DNA of 42,994 nt from Pelagibacterales bacterium SAG-MED28 (lineage in GTDB: Bacteria; Pseudomonadota; Alphaproteobacteria; Pelagibacterales; Pelagibacteraceae). The notes beneath the pieces were generated by a model, which was given only the letters and a program-made list of their open reading frames with translations, ran no database searches and had not been told where the DNA came from. The translations under genes and the position numbers were made by a program. The stretch spans positions 1 to 42,994 of the forward strand of contig JACWDY010000008.1 in assembly GCA_014653835.1 (NCBI GenBank). Reading direction: 5' to 3'. Numbering within the stretch: position 1 is the first letter of the stretch; each line of letters begins with the position of its first letter. Of this stretch, positions 1 through 9,326 are shown one piece after another.

Positions 1-1
1 T

Positions 2-1003
2 AAAGTAGCAATTATTTTAGCAATTTTAATTTTCTCTCTGAGTTTTGCATATAGATCTGTTCAGAAAAATGACCGAATGAGGGAACCAGTAGAAATTTTT
101 CTTAAATGGGTATTATTTGTTGCATCATTAGGCGCAGTTTTAGTTACAATCGGAATAATTTTTTCACTTTTATTCGAAGCGATTAGATTTTTTCAAGCAG
201 TAAAAATCTTTGACTTTATATTCGGAACTCATTGGTATCCTGCTAAAACTTTTGTAAGAGATGGCCAGCCAGATCCTGAATTAATGAAGGATGCTTTCGG
301 AGCTGTACCTTTATTTGCCGGAACTTTTTTTATTGCTTTTATTGCAATGTGTGTTGCCATCCCCATAGGTTTGTTAAGCGGGATTTATCTATCTGAGTAT
401 GCCGGAAGAGGCGTGAGAAAATATGCGAAACCTATTATTGAGATTTTAGCTGGTATTCCAACAGTGGTATACGGTTTTTTTGCAGCTTTAACCGTCGGTC
501 CTTTTGTTAAAGAAATAGGTAACGCTATGGGTTTAGAAGTTTCATCGGAGAGCGCTTTAGCTGCAGGAGCAGTTATGGGAGTAATGATAATTCCTTTTAT
601 TTCAAGTTTAAGCGATGACGTTATAACAGCAGTACCCCAAAATTTAAGAGATGGAAGTTACGCAATGGGCGCAACAAAATCTGAGACTGTAAAAAAAGTA
701 ATTTTTCCAGCAGCCTTACCTGGTATTGTAGGTTCGATACTTTTAGCAGTATCGAGAGCGGTGGGAGAAACAATGATTGTTGTAATGGCCTCAGGACTAG
801 CGGCTAATCTTACAATGAATCCACTTGAATCAACTTCAACCATTACGGCACAAATTGTAGTAATTTTAATTGGAGACCAACAATTCGGAGATCCAAAAAC
901 TCAATCAGCTTTTGCCTTAGGAATATCTTTATTTATAGTAACTTTATTCTTAAATGTAATCGCTCTTTCAGTTGTTAAAAGATATAGGGAAAAATATGAA
1001 TAA
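2..1003 (+). CDS. pstC: Phosphate ABC transporter permease PstC (5' end outside window)
   Basis: One of the two membrane channel subunits of the high-affinity phosphate importer PstSCAB. The frame is open from base 2 with no stop, so the gene begins upstream; 333 codons are visible and the ATG at 77 is internal, not the start. Several hydrophobic segments are visible. The permease coupling loop that docks on PstB is seen around the EAA-like stretch NLRDGSYAMGATKSETVKKV. PstA follows with an 8-base overlap, so translation is probably coupled. The substrate-binding protein PstS is not in the window and may lie upstream. Family assignment is firm from the overall sequence and the pstA-pstB-phoU-phoB context. 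Confidence 0.95.
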   Translation, partial: KVAIILAILIFSLSFAYRSVQKNDRMREPVEIFLKWVLFVASLGAVLVTIGIIFSLLFEAIRFFQAVKIFDFIFGTHWYPAKTFVRDGQPDPELMKDAFGAVPLFAGTFFIAFIAMCVAIPIGLLSGIYLSEYAGRGVRKYAKPIIEILAGIPTVVYGFFAALTVGPFVKEIGNAMGLEVSSESALAAGAVMGVMIIPFISSLSDDVITAVPQNLRDGSYAMGATKSETVKKVIFPAALPGIVGSILLAVSRAVGETMIVVMASGLAANLTMNPLESTSTITAQIVVILIGDQQFGDPKTQSAFALGISLFIVTLFLNVIALSVVKRYREKYE

Positions 1004-2267
1004 TTATAAGAAAAATTTATTAAAAAAAAGATATAACGCTGAAAGAAGATTTCAATGGTATGGCAAAATAGCTATAGGATTAGCTTTAACCTTTTTAGCA
1101 GTTTTTATGTTTCAAATATTTTCAAAAGGTTACTCAGCTTTCCAAAAAACTTGGATAGTAACAGAAGTTCATTATGATAAAGAATTACTTTTAATCGATG
1201 CAGAAAGTCCATCAAAAGATGATTTAGAAAATGCAGACTATTATGATGTTGCTTACAAAGCTATGACCTCATTAGATCCTGGACTTCCTGAAGAAGAGGA
1301 TCGTCAATTGATTCAAATGGTTTCGTATAAATATGAGACAGAAGTAAAAGATCTACTTTTAAAAAATCCAGACTTTCTAGGTAAAATAGTACCCATAAAA
1401 TTAACAGCTTCTGATGATGTTGATCAAGTTCATAAGGGAAATTATCCAAGAGATATCCCTGAAGAGAATAGAAGAGTAAATGATTATCAGCTGCAGATTT
1501 ACGATATGCTTAATGAGAGAGGAGATATTTTATCAGAGTTTAACATTAGTTTCTTTACAAATCCCGATTCAAGAGAGGCTGAACTAGCAGGTATAGCTAG
1601 CTCGTTTATGGGAACAGTTTTTAGTATATTAGTATGTTTAGCGTTTTCGTTTCCTATTGCAGTGTTAGCTGCAATTTATCTCGAGGAATTTGCACCAAAA
1701 AATAAATTTACAGATTTTATAGAAGTAAACATTAACAATTTGGCAGCTGTTCCATCGATAGTATTTGGTTTGCTAGGTCTTGGTGTTTTATTAGCAGTTT
1801 TTAATTTACCAAGGTCGACACCACTTGTCGGAGGAATTGCTCTGTCACTTATGACATTACCAACAATAATTATTGCTGCAAGAGCATCATTAAAAGCTGT
1901 ACCACCAAGTATAAGAGAAGCTGCTTTAGCGATGGGTGCAAGTAATATGCAAACGACCATGCATCATACTGTTCCACTATCAATGCCTGGAACCTTATCT
2001 GGAACGATAATTGGCTTGGCTCAAGCTTTAGGAGAAACAGCTCCTTTAATTTTAATAGGAATGGTTGCTTTTGTTAATACAATTCCTGGCACGCCAGTTG
2101 ATCCTGCTGCAAGTTTACCAGTACAGATATATATATGGTCAGAAAGCGCTGAGAGGGGTTTCGTTGAAAAAGTATCTGCATGTATTATGGTACTTCTAGC
2201 TTTTTTAATTTTAATGAACTTGGCAGCTCAAATAGTTAGACACAAATTTGAAAAGAAATGGAGTTAA
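996..2267 (+). CDS. pstA: Phosphate ABC transporter permease PstA
   Basis: Second channel subunit of the phosphate importer. I start it at the ATG at 996, which follows an AGGGA ribosome site by about six bases. A TTG at 972 in the same frame would add eight residues and is less likely. The 423-residue protein has an N-terminal membrane helix, then a hydrophilic region of roughly 150 residues before the transporter core, as in the long PstA forms (DUF3333-type) of alphaproteobacteria. The EAA loop is visible as PSIREAALAMGASNMQTTMH. The gene overlaps pstC by 8 bases and abuts pstB with no spacer, so the three transporter subunits are made from one message. Confidence 0.95.
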   Translation: MNNYKKNLLKKRYNAERRFQWYGKIAIGLALTFLAVFMFQIFSKGYSAFQKTWIVTEVHYDKELLLIDAESPSKDDLENADYYDVAYKAMTSLDPGLPEEEDRQLIQMVSYKYETEVKDLLLKNPDFLGKIVPIKLTASDDVDQVHKGNYPRDIPEENRRVNDYQLQIYDMLNERGDILSEFNISFFTNPDSREAELAGIASSFMGTVFSILVCLAFSFPIAVLAAIYLEEFAPKNKFTDFIEVNINNLAAVPSIVFGLLGLGVLLAVFNLPRSTPLVGGIALSLMTLPTIIIAARASLKAVPPSIREAALAMGASNMQTTMHHTVPLSMPGTLSGTIIGLAQALGETAPLILIGMVAFVNTIPGTPVDPAASLPVQIYIWSESAERGFVEKVSACIMVLLAFLILMNLAAQIVRHKFEKKWS

Positions 2268-3023
2268 ATGAGTAAAATAAAAGCGGAAAATGTAAATGTA
2301 TATTACGGATCTAAACAGGCATTATTTGATGTCTCTATAAATATAGCAGAAAAAGAGGTTACAGCTTTAATTGGACCATCTGGATGTGGAAAGTCTACTT
2401 TCTTAAGATGCTTGAACAGAATGAACGATGTTATAGATATTTGTAGAGTTGAAGGTAGTATTAAAATGGATGAGCTAGAACTCAACTCAAGAAAATTAGA
2501 TGTTGTGAGACTTAGGGAAAACGTTGGTATGGTTTTTCAAAAACCCAATCCGTTCCCTAAAACAATTTATGAAAATGTAGCTTATGGGCCTACTATTCAC
2601 GGTATTGCACAGAGCAAAGAAGAAATGGATCAAGTAGTTGAAACAAGTTTAAAAAAAGCTGCCCTGTGGAACGAAGTTAAAGATAGACTTGATGAAATCG
2701 GAACTGGTTTATCAGGAGGTCAACAGCAACGACTATGTATTGCAAGAGCTATATCTGTAAGCCCAGAAGTGATTCTTATGGATGAACCATGTTCAGCGCT
2801 TGACCCAATAGCAACAGCTCAAATTGAAGAACTTATAGATGATCTTAAAAAAGAGGTCACAATTGTAATAGTTACCCACTCAATGTCACAAGCAGCTAGG
2901 GTATCTCAAAAAACAGGTTTCTTTCATTTGGGAAAACTTATAGAATTTGGATCAACAGAAAAGATATTTAAAAATCCTGACAACCAACAAACTCAGGATT
3001 ACATTACAGGAAGGTTTGGTTAA
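2268..3023 (+). CDS. pstB: Phosphate ABC transporter ATP-binding protein PstB
   Basis: ATPase that drives the phosphate importer from the cytoplasmic side. The 251 residues carry Walker A GPSGCGKS (36-43), a Q-loop in [10 protein letters not shown] (from 88), signature LSGGQ (148-152) and Walker B VILMDEP (168-174). The Q-loop sequence [10 protein letters not shown] is characteristic of PstB rather than other importer ATPases. The ATG follows the pstA stop directly, and the stop shares one base with the phoU start. All catalytic motifs are intact. Confidence 0.97.
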   Translation: MSKIKAENVNVYYGSKQALFDVSINIAEKEVTALIGPSGCGKSTFLRCLNRMNDVIDICRVEGSIKMDELELNSRKLDVVRLRENVGMVFQKPNPFPKTIYENVAYGPTIHGIAQSKEEMDQVVETSLKKAALWNEVKDRLDEIGTGLSGGQQQRLCIARAISVSPEVILMDEPCSALDPIATAQIEELIDDLKKEVTIVIVTHSMSQAARVSQKTGFFHLGKLIEFGSTEKIFKNPDNQQTQDYITGRFG

Positions 3024-3703
3024 TGAGTGAAAAGCCGCACATTGTAAAATCGTACGAAGGGCAACTTCAATTATTAAAAGATACAATAGTGAAAATGGGA
3101 ACAGGTGTTGAGAAACAGCTAGAAAACGCCATTCAATCTTTAGTTAAAAAAGACTTTAGCTTAGCAGAAAAATCTATCAAAGATGACGAATTGACTGATA
3201 AGTATGAAATAAATATTGAAGAGCAAGTTGTAAATTTGATTGCCTTAAGACAACCTATGGCAATAGATTTAAGAGAAACAGTTGTTGCTTTAAAAGTTTC
3301 TTCAGACCTAGAGAGAATTGGTGATTTATCAAAAAACATCTCAAAACGATTAACTAAAATTGGAAATGTTTTACCTGATGATATAGCTAAAAATTTCGAA
3401 ATAGCTGGCCTAAAAGCATCAAAACAAGTCAATTCAGTTTTAAATTCGTATTTACATAGAGCAAAAGATACAGCAGAAAATGTTTGGAACTCTGATGAAG
3501 AAATAGATCAAATGACTAATGCTAATATGGAAGCCGCAGTAAAGCATTTAGAAAAAAATCAAAACGATATACAAAAAGTAACCCAACTACTATTCATGCT
3601 TAAAAATATAGAGAGGATTGGAGATCATGCAACTAATATTGCAGAGCAAGTTTATTTTCTGATTACAGGAGATTATTTAGAGGGAGACCGACCAAAGGGA
3701 TAA
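3023..3703 (+). CDS. phoU: Phosphate signalling protein PhoU
   Basis: PhoU links the Pst transporter to the PhoR/PhoB two-component system and keeps the Pho response off when phosphate is sufficient. The 226-residue protein is all-helical in appearance and shows two PhoU repeats. Each repeat carries the family metal-binding type motif, seen as SSDLERIGDLSKNI in the first and KNIERIGDHATNIAE in the second. It shares one base with pstB before it and one with phoB after it. The order pst-phoU-phoB is typical. No phoR sensor kinase is present between them; it may lie upstream of the window. Confidence 0.96.
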   Translation: MSEKPHIVKSYEGQLQLLKDTIVKMGTGVEKQLENAIQSLVKKDFSLAEKSIKDDELTDKYEINIEEQVVNLIALRQPMAIDLRETVVALKVSSDLERIGDLSKNISKRLTKIGNVLPDDIAKNFEIAGLKASKQVNSVLNSYLHRAKDTAENVWNSDEEIDQMTNANMEAAVKHLEKNQNDIQKVTQLLFMLKNIERIGDHATNIAEQVYFLITGDYLEGDRPKG

Positions 3704-4386
3704 TGAGGGCAAATTTATTCATAGTTGAAGATGAAATGCCCATCGTAACTTTGCTTAAATACAATTTAGAAAAAGAGGGTCACAAAGTTGATTATGCAGT
3801 CAATGGAGAAGAAGCTATTAGAAATATAAAGGAGAAAAATCCTGATTTAATTTTATTAGATTGGATGTTGCCAGATATCTCAGGTGTTGAAGTCTGTAAA
3901 AATTTGAAAAGAAGCAATCTTCACAAAAATATCCCAATCATTATGTTAACAGCCAAAGGTGAAGAAGAAGACAAACTAAAAGGATTTGAAACAGGAGCTG
4001 ATGACTACGTAACTAAGCCATTCAGCCAAAAAGAACTTATTGCAAGAGTTAACGCTTTATTAAAGAGATCTAAACCAAGTGTTGCTGCTGATGTTGTAGT
4101 ATTTGAGGATCTAAAAGTAGATAGAGTTCAACGAAGAGTTTATAGAGCAGATAAGCAAGTTATAGTTGGTCCTACAGAATTTAAACTAATTGATTTTTTA
4201 ATTAAAAATCCAAAAAGAGTATATTCGCGTGAGCAACTTTTAAATTCCGTATGGGGAGATGATATTTATGTGGAGTCCAGAACTATAGATGTTCATATAA
4301 GAAGACTAAGAAAAGCAATAAATATTGATGGCAAGAAAGATCTTATCAGAACAGTAAGATCTGCCGGTTATTCCTTAGATGTTTGA
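3703..4386 (+). CDS. phoB: Phosphate regulon response regulator PhoB
   Basis: DNA-binding response regulator that switches on phosphate-starvation genes. The 227-residue protein has an N-terminal receiver domain with acidic E9/D10, phospho-acceptor D53 in LLDWMLP and K105 in TKPF. A C-terminal OmpR-type winged helix follows (about 130-225, with the recognition part around RTIDVHIRRLRKAI). It begins on the last base of phoU. Its last 19 bases overlap the 3' end of the convergent sixA-like gene. I found no convincing Pho box in the window, so its targets here are not shown by sequence. Confidence 0.95.
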   Translation: MRANLFIVEDEMPIVTLLKYNLEKEGHKVDYAVNGEEAIRNIKEKNPDLILLDWMLPDISGVEVCKNLKRSNLHKNIPIIMLTAKGEEEDKLKGFETGADDYVTKPFSQKELIARVNALLKRSKPSVAADVVVFEDLKVDRVQRRVYRADKQVIVGPTEFKLIDFLIKNPKRVYSREQLLNSVWGDDIYVESRTIDVHIRRLRKAINIDGKKDLIRTVRSAGYSLDV

Positions 4387-4892
4387 AGATCTTTTGGCTT
4401 TATAAATGATATTAATTTTCCTTTAACTTTTGATAACTTCTCCCAATCATTGAAATTAAAGTTTACTTCAGCAACGGCTGCAGTAGGAAATTTTCTTTTT
4501 AAGTTTTCAAATTGGCCAGAATTTTCTTTAAGACAAATTCGATTTATTAGTTCACTCATTGAAGGTTCATGATTGATTAAAAGTAAAGTTTTATAATTAT
4601 CACCTGTTTGTTTTAAGATATGAATAATTTCATCCTCACTAGCATGATAAAGCGCTTTTTTTTTGATAATTTTTTTAAAACTGATTTTTTCTGACAATAT
4701 ATTTAATGTTTGAATTGTCCTTTTAGAGGATGAGCAATAAACTAAATCAATTTTTAATTTCTTTTTAATAAAAAATTCACAAATTAATTTGGCTGAATTT
4801 ACCCCCCTTTTATTCAATGGCCTGTCATGATCATCTAAATCTGGAAAATCCCAACTAGATTTAGCATGTCTCATCGCATATAATTTAAACAT
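4368..4892 (-). CDS. sixA: SixA-type phosphohistidine phosphatase (histidine phosphatase family)
   Basis: Small phosphatase of the phosphoglycerate-mutase-like family, of the kind that removes phosphate from histidine residues. The 174-residue protein opens with MFKLYAMRHAKSSW, containing the catalytic RHA motif (R8, H9), and LDDHDRPLNKRG as in SixA proteins. A later LINHEPSMSELIN supplies the second catalytic histidine. It converges on phoB with a 19-base overlap. It diverges from ppk1, with only 24 bases between the two start codons. That position beside a Pho regulator and a kinase that works through phosphohistidine is suggestive, but its substrate is unknown. Confidence 0.85.
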   Translation of the reverse strand: MFKLYAMRHAKSSWDFPDLDDHDRPLNKRGVNSAKLICEFFIKKKLKIDLVYCSSSKRTIQTLNILSEKISFKKIIKKKALYHASEDEIIHILKQTGDNYKTLLLINHEPSMSELINRICLKENSGQFENLKRKFPTAAVAEVNFNFNDWEKLSKVKGKLISFIKPKDLQTSKE

Positions 4893-4916
4893 ATTTTTTT
4901 AATTTAACATTTATAT

Positions 4917-7043
4917 ATGTCGAAAGCATCATTTTCAGAAAACGCTAATATTAGCAATCAACTCATAAACAGAGAATTATCTTGGCTTCAGTTTAATGAT
5001 CGTGTTTTAGAAGAGTCAAAAGATAAAACAAATCCTTTATTTGAAAGAGTAAAATTTTTATCAATCGCAGGTACTAATTTAGATGAATTTTTTATGGTAA
5101 GAGTCGCTGGACTTTTTAATCAAATTAAAGATGGTTTTGAAGAATTAAGCGCAGATGGATTAACTGCAGAGGATCAATTAAATAGGGTCGTATTAAAAAC
5201 TAAAGATCTATTAAAGAAGCAAAACGAAGCGTTTCTAGAGTTGAAAAAAGAGCTATCGAGAGAAAAAATTTTCATTCGGAAAATATCAGAACTTAATAAG
5301 AAGGATCTTATGTATCTAAGAGAATATTTTCAGGAAACAATTTATCCTATAATAACACCTACTGCCATTGACCCATCACATCCCTTTCCTTTTATACCAA
5401 ATAAAGGCCAAGCAATCTTATTAAGAATGAGCAGAATTAAAAAAAAAAGAGAACTAAACGCAATTATAGTTATACCAAGAGCGCTTCCAAAATTTATATC
5501 GTTAAACAATTCTGAAAAAATAAATGAATTTGTGAAGGTTGATGACGTGATTTGTAAATTTGCCAACGAAATATTTCCGGACCATAATATCGAGGCAAGT
5601 TTGCAGTTTAAAATAATTAGAGACAGTGAAATCGAAATAGATGATGAAGCTGCTGATCTTGTTAGATATTTTGAAAAAGCAATAAAGAAAAGAAGAAGGG
5701 GAAACGTAGTTAAACTTGAGGTACTTACTAATTCAAATAAAAGCCTTTTAAATTTCATTTCAAAAAAATTTAAAATGAATGAAGATCATATTTATGAAGT
5801 TGAAGGATTAGTTGGAATACAAGATATAGATGAAATTTGTAAAAAGAAAGATCCAAAGCTGAGATTTAAAAAGTTCAATCCCAGAGAAGTTGAAAGATTG
5901 AAGGAATTTGATGATAAATTTTTTTCAGCTATAAGAAGTAAAGATTTTGTTGTACACCACCCTTTTGAAACTTTTGATGTAGTAATTCAATTTTTAGAAG
6001 CTGCAGCAAAAGATCCCAAAGTTATCGGTATCAAACAAACTTTGTATCGAACCACACCTGATTCTCCTATCGTAAAAGCACTAAGTAGAGCAGCAGAAAA
6101 CGGAAAAGTTGTTACAGCCGTAATAGAAATAAAAGCTCGATTTGATGAGGAAGCTAACATTGAATTATCTAGGAAACTAGAGAAAGCTGGCGTTCAAATT
6201 GTTTACGGATTCGCAAAATACAAAACACATGCAAAGGCAAGTTTAGTTTTAAGAAAAGAAGGAGCAAAAACGCGAAGCTATGTTCACTTAGGTACAGGAA
6301 ACTATCATCCAATTAACGCAAAAATTTATACTGACTTATCTCTGTTTAGCTCTAATCAAGACTTGGCCAAAGATGTTGAAAAATTTTTCAATTATGTAAC
6401 TGGTTATGCAAAACCCAAAAAATTGAATAAAATTTTTATGTCTCCATTAAATAGTAGGAATTTTTTTGAAGAAAAAATTGAAAATGAAATTGTAAATGCA
6501 AGTAAAGGAAAACCTGCAGAAATATGGGCAAAAATGAATTCTCTTGTAGACCCTGGAATTATTAAGAAATTTTATGAAGCTTCAAACGCAGGAGTAAAAA
6601 TAAATTTATCAGTAAGAGGAGTATGTTGCTTAAGACCTGGAATTAAAGGTCAATCTGAAAATATAAAAGTAAAAAGCCTTATTGGCAGATTTTTAGAACA
6701 CTCAAGAATTTATTGTTTTGCAAATGGTAGCTCTATGCCCTCTCGAGAGAATCAGTTATATATTTCATCTGCAGATTTAATGCCTAGAAATTTAGATAGA
6801 AGAATTGAAATTATAATTCCGATAGAAAACAATACCGTGCATGAGCAAATTTTAGATCAAATTATGTTAGCCAACTTTAAAGATAAATCAGAAACATGGT
6901 ATTTAGATAGCTTAGGAAACTATCATAAAGAACAAGAAAAAGGCTTTTCCGCACATTCCTATTTCATGAAGAACCCAAGTTTATCAGGTCGTGGTAAGTC
7001 AATTTTAAGAGCTAAACCTCAAAATTTAAGATTAGTAAAATGA
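4917..7043 (+). CDS. ppk1: Polyphosphate kinase 1
   Basis: Makes polyphosphate from ATP, and can run in reverse, through a phosphohistidine intermediate. The 708-residue length fits the family. The N-terminal domain opens with INRELSWLQFNDRV. The two catalytic histidines of the phospholipase-D-like fold are H438 (in KTHAK) and H595 (in FLEHSR); their spacing of 157 residues equals that of the E. coli enzyme. The nucleotide-binding arginines lie in IKQTLYR and AVIEIKARFDEEAN. It overlaps ppx by 4 bases. The 24 bases before it are all A/T and hold no room for a full promoter, so transcription probably starts inside sixA. Confidence 0.97.
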   Translation: MSKASFSENANISNQLINRELSWLQFNDRVLEESKDKTNPLFERVKFLSIAGTNLDEFFMVRVAGLFNQIKDGFEELSADGLTAEDQLNRVVLKTKDLLKKQNEAFLELKKELSREKIFIRKISELNKKDLMYLREYFQETIYPIITPTAIDPSHPFPFIPNKGQAILLRMSRIKKKRELNAIIVIPRALPKFISLNNSEKINEFVKVDDVICKFANEIFPDHNIEASLQFKIIRDSEIEIDDEAADLVRYFEKAIKKRRRGNVVKLEVLTNSNKSLLNFISKKFKMNEDHIYEVEGLVGIQDIDEICKKKDPKLRFKKFNPREVERLKEFDDKFFSAIRSKDFVVHHPFETFDVVIQFLEAAAKDPKVIGIKQTLYRTTPDSPIVKALSRAAENGKVVTAVIEIKARFDEEANIELSRKLEKAGVQIVYGFAKYKTHAKASLVLRKEGAKTRSYVHLGTGNYHPINAKIYTDLSLFSSNQDLAKDVEKFFNYVTGYAKPKKLNKIFMSPLNSRNFFEEKIENEIVNASKGKPAEIWAKMNSLVDPGIIKKFYEASNAGVKINLSVRGVCCLRPGIKGQSENIKVKSLIGRFLEHSRIYCFANGSSMPSRENQLYISSADLMPRNLDRRIEIIIPIENNTVHEQILDQIMLANFKDKSETWYLDSLGNYHKEQEKGFSAHSYFMKNPSLSGRGKSILRAKPQNLRLVK

Positions 7044-8545
7044 AACCAGAATTAAAAAATCTTTTTAAGCTTCAGTCTAATAAAAAGTCTAAGCAAGCCA
7101 TAATAGATCTTGGATCAAATTCAGTAAGAATGCTCATATATGACAATTTTAAAATTTCTCCAATTCCAGTTTTTAATGAAAAAGCAGTTTGCAAACTTGG
7201 AAAAAATCTAGATAAATCTAAAAAACTAAACCCTGATGGAATTAAAAGTTCTTTAAAAGTTTTAAATAGATTTAAAGAAATTTTAGATATTTCAGACGTT
7301 CAAGATTTAGAAATTATTGCTACAGCAGCTTTTAGAGAGGCTACTGATGCAAGTGAATTTTTAAGAGAAATTGAAAAAATATTTAATAAAAAACCACTAG
7401 TATTATCTGGCGAGGAAGAAGCAAGAACATCAGCAAACGGTGTAATGATAGGATTTGATGAAGTAGATGGACTAGTTGCAGATTTAGGAGGTGGAAGTTT
7501 AGAACTTGCCAGAGTTTCTAAAAATCAAATTTTCGAAACAACCTCTTTACCTCTTGGAGTATTAAGACTTGAAAATAATCCTATTGTAAAAAAAAGAAAT
7601 TTGGGAAAATATGTTAGAAAACTTTTAAGAGATGAAAAATGGCTTTCTAAAAAGAAATTTAAAAATATTTATTTGGTAGGTGGGACTTGGAGATCATTAT
7701 TTAAATATCATCTCTTTAAAGAAAAATATCCATTACATATTTTGCATCAATACAAGCTCTCTAAAGATGAAGCAGTTAAATACTTAAATAGGATTTCAAA
7801 ATTTAATAAATCATCTTTAAAATCAATGGAATATATTACTAAATCTAGAACTCCCTATTTACCTTTTTGCTCTATAATACTTAACGAAATAATTGAAGCA
7901 GCAAGCCCTTCAAGAGTTATTTGCTCAATCAGTGGACTTAGAGAGGGACATATGAATACAATTATAAACCAAGGAATGAGCGAGGATGAAATTTTCAAAT
8001 TAAAAACTGATGGTATATCCTTTAAAAAAGGGGACTATGGCAAGAGTTTTGAGAAATATTTTAATTTTATTTCACCATTATTTGAAGACAACGAATATTT
8101 TAATCGAAGATTACTAACCTTGGCTTGTGTCTTAAGTAAAATGGATTGGGGCCTAGGAGCTTTTCAAAAAGCAGAGTTAGTTTTTATGGAAGTGTTGAAT
8201 ACTCCATTACTAAAACTAGAACATAGAGATAGAGTAAAAGTTGCATCAGCAAGTTTTTGGAGACATTGTGGCTTAAAATATAATCCGAATTATCAGTTTT
8301 TATCCTTATTAAATAACAACGAAATTTTATCCTCAAAGCAAGTGGGATCTGCTTTAAGATTAGCAGAGTCACTTACTAGCATGTCTTCGTTGTTGTTAGA
8401 TGAATTTAAAATTTATAAAAGAAATAAGACTATTTTTTTGAAAATACCGAACAATCATAGTGATATAGTCTCAAAACAAGTAACTAAAAGACTTAAAAAT
8501 CTGGCAAGAGAGATGAATGTCGACTCTAATATCATTTATTCTTGA
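7040..8545 (+). CDS. ppx: Exopolyphosphatase (Ppx/GppA family)
   Basis: Hydrolyses terminal phosphates from polyphosphate and possibly pppGpp; the family's two activities cannot be separated from sequence alone. The 501-residue protein has the actin-fold phosphate loops: IIDLGSNSVRML near residue 21 and VADLGGGSLELA near 148. The catalytic glutamate region is seen in LSGEEEARTSANG. The C-terminal half is HD-like and less conserved. It starts within the ppk1 stop (4-base overlap), so synthesis and breakdown of polyphosphate are coexpressed. This placement argues for exopolyphosphatase as the main role. Confidence 0.93.
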   Translation: MKPELKNLFKLQSNKKSKQAIIDLGSNSVRMLIYDNFKISPIPVFNEKAVCKLGKNLDKSKKLNPDGIKSSLKVLNRFKEILDISDVQDLEIIATAAFREATDASEFLREIEKIFNKKPLVLSGEEEARTSANGVMIGFDEVDGLVADLGGGSLELARVSKNQIFETTSLPLGVLRLENNPIVKKRNLGKYVRKLLRDEKWLSKKKFKNIYLVGGTWRSLFKYHLFKEKYPLHILHQYKLSKDEAVKYLNRISKFNKSSLKSMEYITKSRTPYLPFCSIILNEIIEAASPSRVICSISGLREGHMNTIINQGMSEDEIFKLKTDGISFKKGDYGKSFEKYFNFISPLFEDNEYFNRRLLTLACVLSKMDWGLGAFQKAELVFMEVLNTPLLKLEHRDRVKVASASFWRHCGLKYNPNYQFLSLLNNNEILSSKQVGSALRLAESLTSMSSLLLDEFKIYKRNKTIFLKIPNNHSDIVSKQVTKRLKNLAREMNVDSNIIYS

Positions 8546-8637
8546 AAATTAATAAATCTTTAACTTAATTTAAATATTTTTTTAGCATTTATATATTACT
8601 GATTGTCTAACAGTCTCCCGATTGTATTGTTAATTAA

Positions 8638-8670
8638 TTAGCCCAAGGTATCAACATTGCCTTGGGCTAA
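8638..8670. terminator. Hairpin between convergent ppx and aquaporin genes
   Basis: A perfect 11-base-pair inverted repeat (TTAGCCCAAGG, 11-base loop, CCTTGGGCTAA) sits in the 133-base spacer where ppx (plus) and the channel gene (minus) meet. It probably ends transcription in both directions. Neither side has a strong U-run, so it may instead protect 3' ends. The rest of the spacer (8546-8637) is A/T-rich and shows nothing else I can name. Confidence 0.65.
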
Positions 8671-8678
8671 CCCTCCAA

Positions 8679-9326
8679 CTATAAAATAATTTTTCTAATC
8701 AAATAGACAGCTAATATTCCACCAATCATTTCAGCAATTATATAGCTAGGAGTATTTAAGTAATTGATTCCAGTAAATGTGTTTGTAAAAGTTCTTGCGA
8801 TTGCTACCGCTGGATTTGCAAATGAAGTTGAAGAGGTAAACCAATAACCTGCTGTAATAAAAGTAGCAACTGATGAGGCGACCGCAAGTTTTCCGCTCTT
8901 TAAAGATCCAAATATCACAAATATTAATCCAAAAGTTGCAATGATCTCAGCTGTAAAAATATTTATTCCAGGTCTCATCTTCTGTGAAAGCTGCAACAAA
9001 GGAAAATCAAACATAAAATTTGCTAACATTACGCCTGACATACAACCTAAGATTTGAGCCGAGATATAAGTGATAATTAAATTTTTTTTAATCTTGTTGG
9101 TAAAATACATTGCTAAAGTAACGACAGGATTGAAATGTGCGCCGGAGATATCACCGATTGAAGTAATCAAAACAAATAATCCTGCACCTGTAGCCAAAGT
9201 ATTCGCTATTAACATTACAGCGACATCATCAGTTAGATTTTGGGCCATAATACCTGAACCAACAATTATCATGACTAAAAAACAACTTCCTATAAATTCA
9301 CCAATAAATATCTTTTTACTTTTCAT
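8679..9326 (-). CDS. aqpS: AqpS-like aquaporin (likely arsenite/arsenical channel)
   Basis: Membrane channel of the MIP/aquaporin family, 215 residues with six hydrophobic segments and the two half-helix boxes: NPV at 66-68 (GAHFNPVVT) and NPA at 171-173 (SFANPAVAIAR). In ordinary water channels the second box continues NPAR, the arginine of the pore filter. Here it is NPAV, as I recall for the arsenic-linked AqpS subgroup, which implies a wider pore. The gene overlaps the upstream arsenate reductase by 11 bases, so translation is likely coupled. In rhizobial ars operons such a channel lets arsenite flow out after reduction. That role is inferred from context; passage of other small neutral solutes is possible. 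Confidence 0.85.
   Translation of the reverse strand: MKSKKIFIGEFIGSCFLVMIIVGSGIMAQNLTDDVAVMLIANTLATGAGLFVLITSIGDISGAHFNPVVTLAMYFTNKIKKNLIITYISAQILGCMSGVMLANFMFDFPLLQLSQKMRPGINIFTAEIIATFGLIFVIFGSLKSGKLAVASSVATFITAGYWFTSSTSFANPAVAIARTFTNTFTGINYLNTPSYIIAEMIGGILAVYLIRKIIL

Noticed and set aside
3133-3432. 99-codon minus-strand frame inside phoU
   Set aside because: Shadow of the phoU coding frame with no independent support.
5342-5758. 138-codon open frame on the minus strand within ppk1
   Set aside because: It is the antisense of a well-conserved ppk1 region, has no ribosome site and shows no family resemblance.
8638-8670. Inverted repeat as a possible recombination or attachment site
   Set aside because: Its place between two convergent genes fits a transcription end; there is no integrase or duplicated flank.
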